A program made the position numbers and the translations under genes. A DNA stretch of 64,000 nucleotides from Arthrobacter zhaoxinii (GTDB taxonomy: Bacteria > Actinomycetota > Actinomycetes > Actinomycetales > Micrococcaceae). Shown here piece after piece: positions 53,421 through 63,664 of the stretch. How positions within the stretch are numbered: position 1 is the first letter of the stretch; each line of letters starts with the position of its first letter. Under the pieces are notes generated by a model that saw only the letters and a list, made by a program, of their open reading frames with translations, was not told the origin of the DNA and did no database searches. The stretch lies in NCBI RefSeq assembly GCF_024385505.1, contig NZ_JANFLT010000005.1, positions 682,001-746,000 on the forward strand, written 5' to 3'.

Positions 53421-53786
53421 ATGGCAACGCTCGGCGATTTGGAACGCGCGATGATGGACCTGCTGTGGGAATCGACCGAAGCAGCAACCGCGAATGAACT
53501 GCGCGAGAAGCTGGCGCAGCGCGAAGACTCTGCGGACGGCAAGGGCCTGGCCGTGACCACGGTGCTGACCGTGCTCTCCCGCCTGGAGAAGAAGTCGCTG
53601 GTGGTCCGCGAACGCGATATCCGCCCCCACCGCTACCGCGCCGTGACCAGCCGCGCCGAACACACTGCCGAACTTATGCACGAAGCCCTCGGAACCGCGA
53701 ATGACCGGGAAGCCGTGCTGGCCCGGTTCGTCGGGTCCGTCTCCGACACCGAGGCCCAAATGCTGCGCAGGCTGCTCGGCGCCTAG
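53421..53786 (+). CDS. blaI: BlaI/MecI-family winged-helix repressor
   Basis: The 121-residue repressor starts at ATG 53421 with AAAAAAGGA upstream; the longer upstream reading runs through the operator region. It has the BlaI winged helix (LGDLERAMMDLLWESTEAAT, ELREKLAQ, AVTTVLTVLSRLEKKSLVVRE) and a C-terminal helical dimer domain (ADLMHEALGTAND-type text and LRRLLGA). BlaI proteins repress target genes as dimers and are inactivated when a membrane M56 protease cuts them. The M56 gene lies 9 bp downstream. Divergent cydA with three operators makes cyd a probable target. Confidence 0.9.
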   Translation: MATLGDLERAMMDLLWESTEAATANELREKLAQREDSADGKGLAVTTVLTVLSRLEKKSLVVRERDIRPHRYRAVTSRAEHTAELMHEALGTANDREAVLARFVGSVSDTEAQMLRRLLGA

Positions 53787-53794
53787 TACCCCGG

Positions 53795-54787
53795 GTGTTC
53801 TGGGCCTCCTACGCACTGGCTGCGCTGGCGATCGTGCTGGCGTGGCCCGTTCCGGTTCTCCTTTCGCGGGCGCAGTGGCCCGCGCGCTCCCCTTTCACCG
53901 CGATGGTCCTCTGGCAGGCCATAGCCCTCGCGGGCGGCCTGTCAATGATCGGCGCCATGCTTACCTGGGGCCTTGAACCGCTCGGTGACAACCTCCTGGC
54001 CGGCCTGCACGGCCTCTGGCGCATCCTGCTTGAGGGTGCCCCTGCCAGCACCCTGGGCCTGGTCCACGTTTTCGCCCTGAGCGCCGCGACCCTGCTGAGC
54101 GCCCACCTGGTCTTCACCCTGCTGCTGACCTACTACCGCATTCAGCGCGGCAGGCGCCGGCACCGGGACATGCTGAACCTGCTCAGCAGCCCGTCGGCGG
54201 ATACTCCTGCCACCCTCGTGATCCAGCATCCGACCCCGGTGGCCTACTGCCTGCCGGGCGGTGCGCGTTCCGTCACCGTGCTCTCCGACGGACTGTTGAA
54301 CATGCTCTCCAAGGAAGAGCTGGGCGCGGTCCTGACCCACGAGCGGGCCCATCTGGCCCAGCACCACCATCTCCTGCTGTGGGCTTTTGCCGCCTGGCGG
54401 GCGGCCCTGCCGTGGCTGCCGACGTCGCTGCTGGCCCAGCGCTCGGTCAACGAGCTGATCGAGATGCTTGCCGATGACGAGGCGCTGCACGAGGCGGACA
54501 GGATGACCCTCGTCCGCGCAGTGGCCATTGTCGGTTCGGGCAGTGCCGCTCCGGAGGACGGAGCTGAAGCGAAGCTGCCGCCGGCCCTGCCCGCCCCGGG
54601 GAACACTCCCCTGCCCCTGGGCGGCCCGGATGCGTCCGAACCGCTGGGCACCGCAGGCCGGCTCAGCCGCCTGCTGACGCCGCAGCCGCCGCTGCCGCGC
54701 TGGCAGGAGTGGAGCGTGCTGTGCCTCTCGATCCTGCTGCTGGCCGTACCGACAACGCTGCTGATCGCCCCGGGACTGCTTAACTAA
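53795..54787 (+). CDS. M56-family membrane metalloprotease (BlaR1/HtpX-like)
   Basis: The 330-residue protein starts at GTG 53795. It has about four transmembrane helices: at residues 1-20, about 33-55, about 80-110 and near the C-terminus (SVLCLSILLLAVPTTLLIAPG). The zinc site is THERAHLAQHH (His182, Glu183, His186) with a downstream LADDEALHEAD that may supply the third ligand. BlaR1 carries an extracellular penicillin-binding sensor after the protease domain; here only about ten residues follow the last helix, so no sensor is present. It should cut the BlaI-type repressor in response to an unidentified signal. Confidence 0.88.
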   Translation: MFWASYALAALAIVLAWPVPVLLSRAQWPARSPFTAMVLWQAIALAGGLSMIGAMLTWGLEPLGDNLLAGLHGLWRILLEGAPASTLGLVHVFALSAATLLSAHLVFTLLLTYYRIQRGRRRHRDMLNLLSSPSADTPATLVIQHPTPVAYCLPGGARSVTVLSDGLLNMLSKEELGAVLTHERAHLAQHHHLLLWAFAAWRAALPWLPTSLLAQRSVNELIEMLADDEALHEADRMTLVRAVAIVGSGSAAPEDGAEAKLPPALPAPGNTPLPLGGPDASEPLGTAGRLSRLLTPQPPLPRWQEWSVLCLSILLLAVPTTLLIAPGLLN

Positions 54788-54928
54788 GGCACACCCCTGG
54801 TGCGCGTGGGATTCGGCGGACCCGGCAGGACATCCCACCCGGTGGAACCAGACCCGCCCACTCAATCCCACCGGTCACAGCAGCACCACTGCGTGGACAA
54901 ACCTGCGCCAGCGGGCGGGAAGGTGGCG

Positions 54929-57040
54929 CTATGCGTCGATCCGGTCCCGGTCCAGCATGGCGGCTCCGGCAATGATGAAGTCCTTGCGCGGCGCCACGTC
55001 GCTGCCCATCAGCAGTTCGAACGCCTGCTCGGCTGCAGCGGCTTCCGAAATGCGCACCCGCCTGAGCGTCCGGTGCCGCGGGTCCATGGTGGTCTCGGCC
55101 AGCTGGCCTGCATCCATCTCGCCCAGGCCCTTGTACCGCTGGATTGGTTCCTTGTAGCGCTTCCCTTCCTTTTCCAGCCGGGTAAGCACCTGGTGCAGTT
55201 CCTTTTCGCTGTAGGTATAGACCATCTCGTTGCTCTTGGAGCCGGCGTTGATGACCTCGACGCGGTGCAGCGGCGGAACGGCGGCATAGACCCGCCCGGC
55301 ATCCACCAGTGGGCGCATGTAGCGGAAGAACAGCGTAAGCAGCAGGGTCCGGATGTGGGCGCCGTCGACGTCGGCGTCCGTCATGAAGATGACCTTGCCG
55401 TAGCGGGCGGCGTCCAGCTGGAAGCTGCGGCCTGAACCGGCGCCCACCACCTGGATCAGGGCTGCGCATTCGGCGTTGGACAGCATGTCCGCAACGGACG
55501 CCTTCTGCACGTTGAGGATTTTGCCGCGGATCGGCAGCAGCGCCTGGTAGTCCGAGGACCGGGCGAGCTTGGCTGTGCCGAGGGCACTGTCACCCTCCAC
55601 GATGAACAGTTCCGAGCGTTCCTGGTCATCGATGCGGCAGTCCGCCAGCTTCGCCGGCATGGTGGAGGTTTCCAGCGCGTTTTTCCGGCGCTGGGTTTCC
55701 TTGTGCACGCGGGCGGAGATCCGGGACTTCATCTCCGCCACCACCTTTTCCAGCAGCTGCGAAGCCTGCGTCTTGTCGGCGCGGGCGGTGGAGTTCAGCC
55801 GGGCGGTGATTTCCTTTTCCACGACCTTGCTCACGATGGCCCGCACCGCGGAGGTGCCGAGGATTTCCTTGGTCTGGCCTTCGAACTGCGGTTCGGCCAG
55901 GCGGACGGTCAGCACGGCGGTGAGGCCGGCGAAGACATCGTCCTTTTCGATCTTGTCATTGCCGGCCTTGAGCTTGCGGGCGTTGGCTTCGATGACCTTG
56001 CGGAAGGTTTTCAGCAGTCCCTGCTCAAACCCTGCCTGGTGCGTTCCGCCCTTCGGCGTGGCAATGATGTTCACGAACGAGCGGATGTTTGTTTCGTAGC
56101 CGATCCCCCAGCGCAGGGCGATATCCACCTCCGCCTCGCGCTCGACTTCGGTGATCCGGCTGTGCCCGCTGTCATCCAGCACGGGTACGGATTCCTTGAA
56201 CTTGCCCGAACCGTGCAGGCGCCAGATGTCGGTAACGGCGGCGTCGGCGGCCAGGTAGTCGACGAACTCGGCGATGCCGCCGTCGTGGTGGAAGACTTCC
56301 TCCACCGGTCCGTTTTCCCCCGGCGTGCCGGGCAGGCGCCGTTCATCCCGGAGAGTGATCCGCAGCCCGGGCACCAGGAACGAGGTCTGGCGGGCGCGGG
56401 CCTGCAGCTCCGTGTAGGAGAACTTGGCATCCGGCGTGAAAATCTGCCGGTCCGCCCAGTAGCGGATGCGCGTGCCCGTGACGCCGCGCTTGGCCTTGCC
56501 CACTACTTCCAGCCGTGAACTGTCCAGGAACGGAGAGAATTTGGCCTCGGGGCCGGGCTTCCTACCCGTGTCGTCAAAATGCCCGGGCTCGCCGCGGCGG
56601 AACGCCATCTGGTAGGTCTTGCCGGCACGGTCCACCTGCACATCGAGGCGGGAGGACAGGGCATTGACCACGCTGGCGCCGACGCCGTGCAGGCCGCCGG
56701 AGGCAGCATAGGACCCGCCGCCGAACTTTCCGCCGGCGTGGAGCTTGGTGAAGACGACTTCGACGCCGGACAGGCCGGTTTTCGGTTCGATGTCCACGGG
56801 GATGCCGCGTCCGTCATCGTGGATCTCCACGGAGCCGTCCGGGTGGAGGATGATCTTGATGCTCTGCCCAAAGCCGGCAAGGGCTTCGTCGACCGAGTTG
56901 TCGATGATCTCCCAGAGGCAGTGCATCAGGCCGCGGGAGTCGGTGGACCCGATGTACATGCCGGGACGCTTGCGGACGGCTTCCAGTCCTTCCAGGACGG
57001 ACAGGTGCCGGGCGGTGTAATCAGAACTAGGGGGCGCCAC
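54929..57040 (-). CDS. parE: DNA topoisomerase IV subunit B
   Basis: The 703-residue GHKL ATPase subunit starts at GTG 57040 (AAGGAG 11 bases upstream). It has YIGSTDSRGLMHCLWEIIDNSVDEAL, DDGRGIPVDIEPKTGLSGVEVV and GGKFGGGSYAASGGLHGVGASVVNAL (ATP lid), then the TOPRIM domain ELFIVEGDSALGTAKLARSSDYQALLP-type text, followed by FMTDADVDGAHIRTLLLTLFFR. It drives strand passage with ParC (39633-42131). In many relatives parC and parE lie close together; here copper and cytochrome bd genes lie between them. Confidence 0.92.
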   Translation of the reverse strand: MAPPSSDYTARHLSVLEGLEAVRKRPGMYIGSTDSRGLMHCLWEIIDNSVDEALAGFGQSIKIILHPDGSVEIHDDGRGIPVDIEPKTGLSGVEVVFTKLHAGGKFGGGSYAASGGLHGVGASVVNALSSRLDVQVDRAGKTYQMAFRRGEPGHFDDTGRKPGPEAKFSPFLDSSRLEVVGKAKRGVTGTRIRYWADRQIFTPDAKFSYTELQARARQTSFLVPGLRITLRDERRLPGTPGENGPVEEVFHHDGGIAEFVDYLAADAAVTDIWRLHGSGKFKESVPVLDDSGHSRITEVEREAEVDIALRWGIGYETNIRSFVNIIATPKGGTHQAGFEQGLLKTFRKVIEANARKLKAGNDKIEKDDVFAGLTAVLTVRLAEPQFEGQTKEILGTSAVRAIVSKVVEKEITARLNSTARADKTQASQLLEKVVAEMKSRISARVHKETQRRKNALETSTMPAKLADCRIDDQERSELFIVEGDSALGTAKLARSSDYQALLPIRGKILNVQKASVADMLSNAECAALIQVVGAGSGRSFQLDAARYGKVIFMTDADVDGAHIRTLLLTLFFRYMRPLVDAGRVYAAVPPLHRVEVINAGSKSNEMVYTYSEKELHQVLTRLEKEGKRYKEPIQRYKGLGEMDAGQLAETTMDPRHRTLRRVRISEAAAAEQAFELLMGSDVAPRKDFIIAGAAMLDRDRIDA

Positions 57041-57280
57041 GTGCGTTGAAACTCCTTGGTGCCGGCTGTTTTGCCGGTAGAGATATCCGGGAACAATCAG
57101 GGACTCCTTCAAGGTTAATCCCAGGCGGTGACACTTCCGCTCAACGACTCAGCTGCGTGAGACTGCCCACAGGAGCCGCGCCGGTTTCCTACGCGTAGAG
57201 CGAAAGGCGGACCCTCCTGCGCGGGAGTGGGTGTCAAAGGTGGTTATATAAAGTATCAACACCCCTTGAGGAGGCAACTC

Positions 57281-57502
57281 ATGACAGCAGCAGTAGCAAC
57301 CCGTGAGCTGAACAGCCTGGACCGCTGCGACCGTTGCGGCGCACAGGCCTACGTACGTGCCGTACTGGAATCCTCCGGTGGGGAACTGCTTTTCTGCGGG
57401 CACCACGCCCGCGCGGTGGAGGCAAACCTCCGTCCGCTCACTTCGGAATGGCAGGATGAGACGTCACGCCTGAACGAGAAGGCACCCGTCTCCGCAGAGT
57501 AA
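57281..57502 (+). CDS. DUF7455 protein
   Basis: The 73-residue protein starts at ATG 57281 with GAGGAGG upstream. It has the RCDRCGAQAYVRAVL pattern and later LLFCGHHARAVEANLRP, a small zinc-ribbon with Cys/His pairs typical of DUF7455 in Actinobacteria. The family is often found near the principal sigma factor gene and has no known function. A TATATAAAG stretch upstream may be part of its promoter. A strong terminator follows. Confidence 0.85.
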   Translation: MTAAVATRELNSLDRCDRCGAQAYVRAVLESSGGELLFCGHHARAVEANLRPLTSEWQDETSRLNEKAPVSAE

Positions 57503-57574
57503 ACACGCAGTCGCCTGCGCGGTCTGCGGCGCCGCGGAGTAAAGTCCGACGGCGGCGCAGCGTACCAAGCTTGA

Positions 57575-57613
57575 AGAAGTCCCCTTCCGGGTCGGAAGGG
57601 GACTTCTTTTTTG
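57575..57613 (+). terminator. Intrinsic terminator
   Basis: AAGAAGTCCCCTTCC pairs with GGAAGGGGACTTCTT, and the T run continues to 57613. It ends the DUF7455 transcript and is a classic strong terminator. Confidence 0.92.
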
Positions 57614-57691
57614 CGCCGCCGTGTCTGCCGGCGTCGCCGCCCTGCACTGCATCACCCAGCTGTGCCGTCCTCCAACAGCGCTGCCGCAGAC

Positions 57692-57729
57692 AACAGCACC
57701 CCGCCCGCGGAAGCGGACGGGGTGCTGTT
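57692..57729 (-). terminator. Terminator of sigA
   Basis: AACAGCACCCCGCCCGC pairs with GCGGACGGGGTGCTGTT (one G-U) around a 4-nt loop. It lies 23 bp past the stop of the sigma factor gene on the minus strand. Confidence 0.8.
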
Positions 57730-57751
57730 CGTTCGACCTGCCGGCAGATGC

Positions 57752-59041
<1,290 letters not shown>

Positions 59042-59308
59042 AGAAAACCTTTCATACGGCGGGTTGTGGCACCGCCATTGGGGGCAACACCACTATGACC
59101 CTGTCAAGTCCGTGCTTATTTCCAAGTGTTCGGCTTGGCATGTCCTGATAGAACACACCGTGCCGGTGTTTTGTTCCGCTGGTCACAGGGACCGGCAGTT
59201 CAAAGGACACTTGATACACGAACCCGACCGGGTCTCGGTTCCCATTGTCGCACGTTTTCCGTTTCTCCACAGCACGGCGCAGGCCGTAAGGCGGACGGTC
59301 TCCGCGGG

Positions 59309-60559
59309 TCAGTCGTCCGGAATGCCCGGCCAGGAGCCGCCGCGCGAGCGGGACCAGTCCGGAAGGATTCCGGTGCCGAGCAGCTCCCGAAGCAGAAGCG
59401 CCAGGCGGTAGCCGGGACTGGCCTCGGCTGCGTGCTGCAGGTAGATCTGCGCCCGGGACCCCCGGCCCCTGGCCCACTCGATCCAGGCCAGCAGTGAAAG
59501 CAGGGCGGCCTTGGAATCACCGCCGGCCACCGGGACGAGGTCGGTGAACACGGCGTGCGCCCGGTCCAGCAGGGTCCAGTCCGGGGCGCAGGCACCCCGG
59601 CCCACCAGGATGCTGCGGAAATCCGCCGCGGCGGAAGATCGCCGCCGGGCCCGCGGCAGCAGCGGGACCACCGAGGGCTCCCCGGCGGGCGGGCCGGCAG
59701 CCCCGGGCAGGACCAGGGGGTGCAGCTGCGGGCGGACCATGCCGTTGGCTTCGGCGCCGTCCACCGCTGCCGCTTCGCCCACAGCGGCCAGGATCAGCAG
59801 GGCATCCCGGATTCCCCGGTCGCCGAGGCTGGCCAGGAGGAATCCGGCGCATTCGGCATCGCGGCGCAGCCGATCCCCTCCTCCGGAGAAGCACTCGGTC
59901 CACAGCCGGATTGAGCGCCGGAACTGGTCCCGCTCACACCAGCGCCCGGCCAGCACGCCGGCAAAGCGTTCCTGTTCGCTGCCAACCTCCCGCCGGTTCG
60001 GCCATTGCTCCGGGAAGGAGTCCCTCACCGCCCGCTCGAGTGTCGCGGCGAACGCACTCCCCCGATACACCAGCTCCGTGTTGAGCATGCTGTCCGCTAT
60101 CTGCGACCGCGGAGCCCCCGGCCAGGGGCAGCAGTCCGGCCGGATGCAGAAATAGTCCCGCCAGGTCCGGGCGCCGACCAGCCAGCCGTCCTGCAGCGGG
60201 ATGCCTGCCGCGGCCAGTTCCTTCTCCAGCTTCCGGACCAGCTGCCGGTACGGCGGCTGTGCCGGATTTTCCCAGGGGGCCTCCGTGTACATCGCCAGGA
60301 GGACACCGTCGGCCTCGGCATCAGAGGTCAGGAACTGACGGGCGGTGGCTGCATACGCGGCGGTTCCCGCTTTGGCCGCCGGCCAGTGGGGAAGGTCAAG
60401 GCGAAGCGTCGCTCCCAGCCGGCCTCCACACAGCGCCATCAGCACCAGGGACTCGTGGGGCTCAAAGCCCAGGGTATGGGGAATCAGGCTGAGGATGTCC
60501 GCCGGAGCGCTGACGCGGTAGGGATTGCGCGGGGTGCCGTCGGCCGGTTCTGTGCTCAT
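59309..60559 (-). CDS. DUF4192 protein
   Basis: The 416-residue protein matches DUF4192, a family of Actinobacteria found near sigA: RVSAPADILSLIPHTLGFEP at the N-terminus, HESLVLMALCGGRLGATLRLDLP, and the ending LALLLRELLGTGILPDW with an alpha-helical repeat-like C-terminal part (LAWIEWARGRGSRAQIYLQH). No function is known. The start could also be at 60580; I prefer ATG 60559 because the conserved domain starts soon after. Confidence 0.85.
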   Translation of the reverse strand: MSTEPADGTPRNPYRVSAPADILSLIPHTLGFEPHESLVLMALCGGRLGATLRLDLPHWPAAKAGTAAYAATARQFLTSDAEADGVLLAMYTEAPWENPAQPPYRQLVRKLEKELAAAGIPLQDGWLVGARTWRDYFCIRPDCCPWPGAPRSQIADSMLNTELVYRGSAFAATLERAVRDSFPEQWPNRREVGSEQERFAGVLAGRWCERDQFRRSIRLWTECFSGGGDRLRRDAECAGFLLASLGDRGIRDALLILAAVGEAAAVDGAEANGMVRPQLHPLVLPGAAGPPAGEPSVVPLLPRARRRSSAAADFRSILVGRGACAPDWTLLDRAHAVFTDLVPVAGGDSKAALLSLLAWIEWARGRGSRAQIYLQHAAEASPGYRLALLLRELLGTGILPDWSRSRGGSWPGIPDD

Positions 60560-60685
60560 GCCACAAGGGTCCGCGGGCACCTGTCTTCGCCGCAGATCCG
60601 GACCGATACCTGTGCATCCGCCGCAGCCTGGACCGCCGCGTCCGCGGGTGGTGGAGGACGAGTGATCCCCGGCAGTCCGCCGGAG

Positions 60686-61441
60686 TCATTTCCAGCGGAA
60701 AACCCTCGCGGCCACCACGGCGCAACTTACCGTCCAGCCGAGCATGACGGCAAAGGGAGCAACTGTGACTGCCCCTCCATACCAGGCGGCGGTGAGTGCC
60801 TGGGTCATGGCACCGAGCGGAGTGAAGGCGGCGACCTGCCGGACCCCCTCGGGCATTAATGGTCCCGGCGTCCACAGTCCGGCGCTGAACATGCACACCA
60901 TGAAAACCAGGAACCCGATGGCGTAGGCGTTCTGGGCGGTCCCGGCGAGGGCGGCGATGAGCGATCCCACGGCCATCATGGCGGCAGCACCGAAGAGGAG
61001 CACAAGGACCACCAGTGTCCCGCTGCCGGGCATCCGGCTGGAAAAGGCGACTCGAGCCAACAGGACGGTGACCGTCACCGCCACGGCGAGCGACACGGCG
61101 CTGACGATCCACTGGGCAAAAAGGATGCGGTGCGCCCCCACTGGCGTCACGCCTAGGCGGCGCAGGACCCCGCTTTCCCGGTAGCCGCTGATGGCGGACG
61201 GATAGTTGGTGACCGCCACGCTGGCCAAAGCCACCGCAATGGACAGCGGCACGAGAAGATCGATGGGGCGCAGGGCTGCGTAGACGGGATCGGTGCCGCC
61301 CAGCGGGGCCCTGGTGCCCGGAATAACGAAACCCTGCAGCAGCAGGATCGCCGAGGGCAGCACCAGTGCCATGAAAACGCTCAGCGGGTTACGCAGGTAC
61401 AGTGCTGCTTCAGTGCGAGTCAAGGCTCCCAGCGCCCGCAT
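60686..61441 (-). CDS. ABC-2 type transporter permease
   Basis: The 251-residue membrane protein starts at ATG 61441 with AAGG five bases upstream; a TTG at 61453 that overlaps the ATPase stop is an alternative. It has six hydrophobic segments and the ABC-2 pattern LYLRNPLSVFMALVLPSAIL, GYRESGVLRRLGVTPVGAHR and FTPLGAMTQALTAAWYGG. It should pair with the ATP-binding protein encoded just upstream to export an unknown lipid, drug or polymer. Confidence 0.88.
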   Translation of the reverse strand: MRALGALTRTEAALYLRNPLSVFMALVLPSAILLLQGFVIPGTRAPLGGTDPVYAALRPIDLLVPLSIAVALASVAVTNYPSAISGYRESGVLRRLGVTPVGAHRILFAQWIVSAVSLAVAVTVTVLLARVAFSSRMPGSGTLVVLVLLFGAAAMMAVGSLIAALAGTAQNAYAIGFLVFMVCMFSAGLWTPGPLMPEGVRQVAAFTPLGAMTQALTAAWYGGAVTVAPFAVMLGWTVSCAVVAARVFRWK

Positions 61442-61449
61442 GCTTCCCT

Positions 61450-62208
61450 TCAATCGGCTGTCGTCTGCTCAATGAAGGCCAGATAGGCGTCCTCGAGGCC
61501 GCCGGGCCCACCGGTACCCGTGCCGGAGACGGCCAGCAGTTCCGCCGTGGTGCCCACGAAGCGCGTCCGGCCGGCGTCGATAATTGCCAGGCGGTCGCAC
61601 AGTCGCTCGACGTCGTCCAGGTAGTGGGTGACGAGCACTACCGTGATGCCGTCATCCTTCACCTGCTGGATCAGCTGCCGGACGTCACGCCGGCCCTGGG
61701 GGTCCAGCCCCGTGGTCAGCTCATCGAAAACGACGACGTCGGGGTTGCCTACGAGCGCGAGGGCAATGGAAAGCCGCTGCTTCTGGCCCCCGGAGAGCTT
61801 GCCGAAGGGGCGTTTTCGGTGTTGATCGAGCCCGACGGTCCGCAGCAGGTCCGGCACGTCCGCAGGCTCGGGATAAAAGGCGGCAAAGAGGCGCAGGGCC
61901 TCCTCCACCCGGAGTGCCGGAGGCAGTGCGGCGGCCTGAAGCTGATAGCCCACGCGCCCGCGCACCGTTTCGCGGTCCTCCGCGGGATCCACCCCCAGGA
62001 CCGTGACCCGGCCGGCGTCGGGCCGCAGCGTACCGGCAACGCACTCCACTGTGGTTGTCTTGCCGGCCCCGTTGGGACCGAGGATTCCGAAGGCTTCACC
62101 GGCCTCAATGGAAAACGTTACGTCTTCGAGGGCCGCGACCTTCCGAAAGGATTTGGCGAGTCCGTTCACGCTTACCACTGTGCCGGTGGGCATCTGCGCC
62201 CTGGTCAT
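61450..62208 (-). CDS. ABC transporter ATP-binding protein
   Basis: The 252-residue ATPase starts at ATG 62208 or 62193. It has Walker A GPNGAGKTTTVE, Q-loop VGYQLQAAALPPALRV, signature LSGGQKQRLSIALAL, Walker B DVVVFDELTTGLDP and a switch His in VTHYLDD. Architecture matches the ABC-2 exporters (DrrA/CcmA-like). With the permease it forms an export pump; no substrate can be inferred. The MFS gene lies upstream in the same direction but is separated by 79 bp. Confidence 0.9.
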   Translation of the reverse strand: MTRAQMPTGTVVSVNGLAKSFRKVAALEDVTFSIEAGEAFGILGPNGAGKTTTVECVAGTLRPDAGRVTVLGVDPAEDRETVRGRVGYQLQAAALPPALRVEEALRLFAAFYPEPADVPDLLRTVGLDQHRKRPFGKLSGGQKQRLSIALALVGNPDVVVFDELTTGLDPQGRRDVRQLIQQVKDDGITVVLVTHYLDDVERLCDRLAIIDAGRTRFVGTTAELLAVSGTGTGGPGGLEDAYLAFIEQTTAD

Positions 62209-62287
62209 GCCGACAATTGTGGCGGCGGTGCCGCGGAGGGTCAAGAGTTCCGGCGCCGGGGGTGACGACGGCACCGGCGGCGGAGTG

Positions 62288-63625
62288 CTAGGGGGTTCCC
62301 GGCCCGCGTCGTTCCTCCCGGCGCCGCTGCCGCTCACGGGCCAGGGCTGCACGGAGCGGCGGCAGCGGAGTTCCTTCGTCGGCCAGGCGTGCGCGGATCT
62401 GCCCGCGGGTGCGCAGGATACCCACGACGCCCACCGCCATGACGGCGAACTGCACCGACAGGGCAATCCGGAACGAGCCCAGGGCGTAGAGGTTGCCGCC
62501 GGAGAAACCGCTGTTGTTCAGCATGTCCAGCACCACGCCGATCAGGTACATGCTGACCAGTGAGGCAATAAAGCCGCCGATGTTCACGATTCCGGTGGCG
62601 GTGCCCAGCCGGGAGCTGGGGTTGTACGTCCGGGCGAAGTCGAAGCCGATCATGGATCCCGGACCGCCGACGGCGAGCAGCGTCACCAGAAGGACCAGCA
62701 GCCACAGCGGAGCCGGTCCGGGGTAGAGCATCACGGCCGCCCACCCCGCGGCCATAGCTGCGGCGATCAGCAGCACCATGGTGGACCGGCGCAGTGGATG
62801 CCGGCCCACCCACGAGCCCATCCAGGGACCGCAGATGATGCCGACCACAACGAAATAGGTCATCAGCCCGGAGGCGACGGCCGAGGACACGCCTTCCGCG
62901 CTGACGAGATAGGGGAACCCCCACATCATCACGAACACCGTGCCGGGGAACTGGACGGTGTAGTGGGTCCACATCCCCAGCCGGGTTCCGGGCTGCGCGA
63001 AGGCCTCCGCCAGGGAGGTGCCGGTCTGCCTCAGCGGAAGCGGCACCGGCGCCTCGCCGCCGTGGGGCCGGTTCCGCACGCAGGCGAGGACCAGGACGAG
63101 CGACAGCAGTGACAGGGACGCAGCCGAAAGAAAGGCCGGGCTCCAGCCGAACCGGTGCAGCACGAAGGCGAACGGAATCGCGCTGACAATTTGCCCCAGC
63201 TGGCCGACGATGCCGGTGTACTGGGTCAGGACGGGAATCTTCCGGCCGGAGAACCAGGCCGGAAGCAGCCGAAGCACCGAGATGAAGGTCAGCGCATCCC
63301 CGGCACCCACCAGCGAGCGTCCCAGGATGCCGGCGCCGACGGATTCGGCGGTGGCCAGCTGGAACTGCCCCGCGAACATCAGTGCCGCTCCCCCCGCGAT
63401 CAGCAGCCGGGGGCCGAAACGGTCCACCAGCACGCCCACGGGTATCTGCAGTCCGGCGTACACCAGAAGCTGAACCACGGTGAAGATGGACAGGACCGAT
63501 GCGGTGGCGGAGAAGCGCTCGGTGGCTTCGATACCTGCCACGCCAAACGAGGTGCGCTGCGTGACCGCGACCAGATAGGCGAAAACGCCGACACCCCAGA
63601 CGATCCAGGCACGGGTTCCGTTCAT
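62288..63625 (-). CDS. MFS transporter
   Basis: The 445-residue protein has about twelve hydrophobic helices. The start WIVWGVGVFAYLVAVTQRTSFGVAGIEA is typical of the nitrate/sialate-like MFS group, and GLQIPVGVLVDRFGPRLLI is the loop 2-3 signature G-x-x-x-D-R-x-G. Substrate unknown. The gene runs on the minus strand, with 39 bp to the PAC2 gene upstream. Confidence 0.88.
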   Translation of the reverse strand: MNGTRAWIVWGVGVFAYLVAVTQRTSFGVAGIEATERFSATASVLSIFTVVQLLVYAGLQIPVGVLVDRFGPRLLIAGGAALMFAGQFQLATAESVGAGILGRSLVGAGDALTFISVLRLLPAWFSGRKIPVLTQYTGIVGQLGQIVSAIPFAFVLHRFGWSPAFLSAASLSLLSLVLVLACVRNRPHGGEAPVPLPLRQTGTSLAEAFAQPGTRLGMWTHYTVQFPGTVFVMMWGFPYLVSAEGVSSAVASGLMTYFVVVGIICGPWMGSWVGRHPLRRSTMVLLIAAAMAAGWAAVMLYPGPAPLWLLVLLVTLLAVGGPGSMIGFDFARTYNPSSRLGTATGIVNIGGFIASLVSMYLIGVVLDMLNNSGFSGGNLYALGSFRIALSVQFAVMAVGVVGILRTRGQIRARLADEGTPLPPLRAALARERQRRREERRGPGTP

Positions 63626-63664
63626 CGGGAGACCTGCCCCGGACAGGGGCGGCGGCCCGGGGCT

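Noticed and set aside
54788-54928. Inverted GTGGGATT / AATCCCAC in the gap between the M56 and parE genes
   Set aside because: The arms are only 8 bp with a loop of over 50 nt; pairing at this distance is weak, and no T tract follows.
57233-57271. GGTGT and ACACC flanking an A/T-rich stretch upstream of the DUF7455 gene
   Set aside because: Probably just the promoter; the repeat is short and no regulator is linked.
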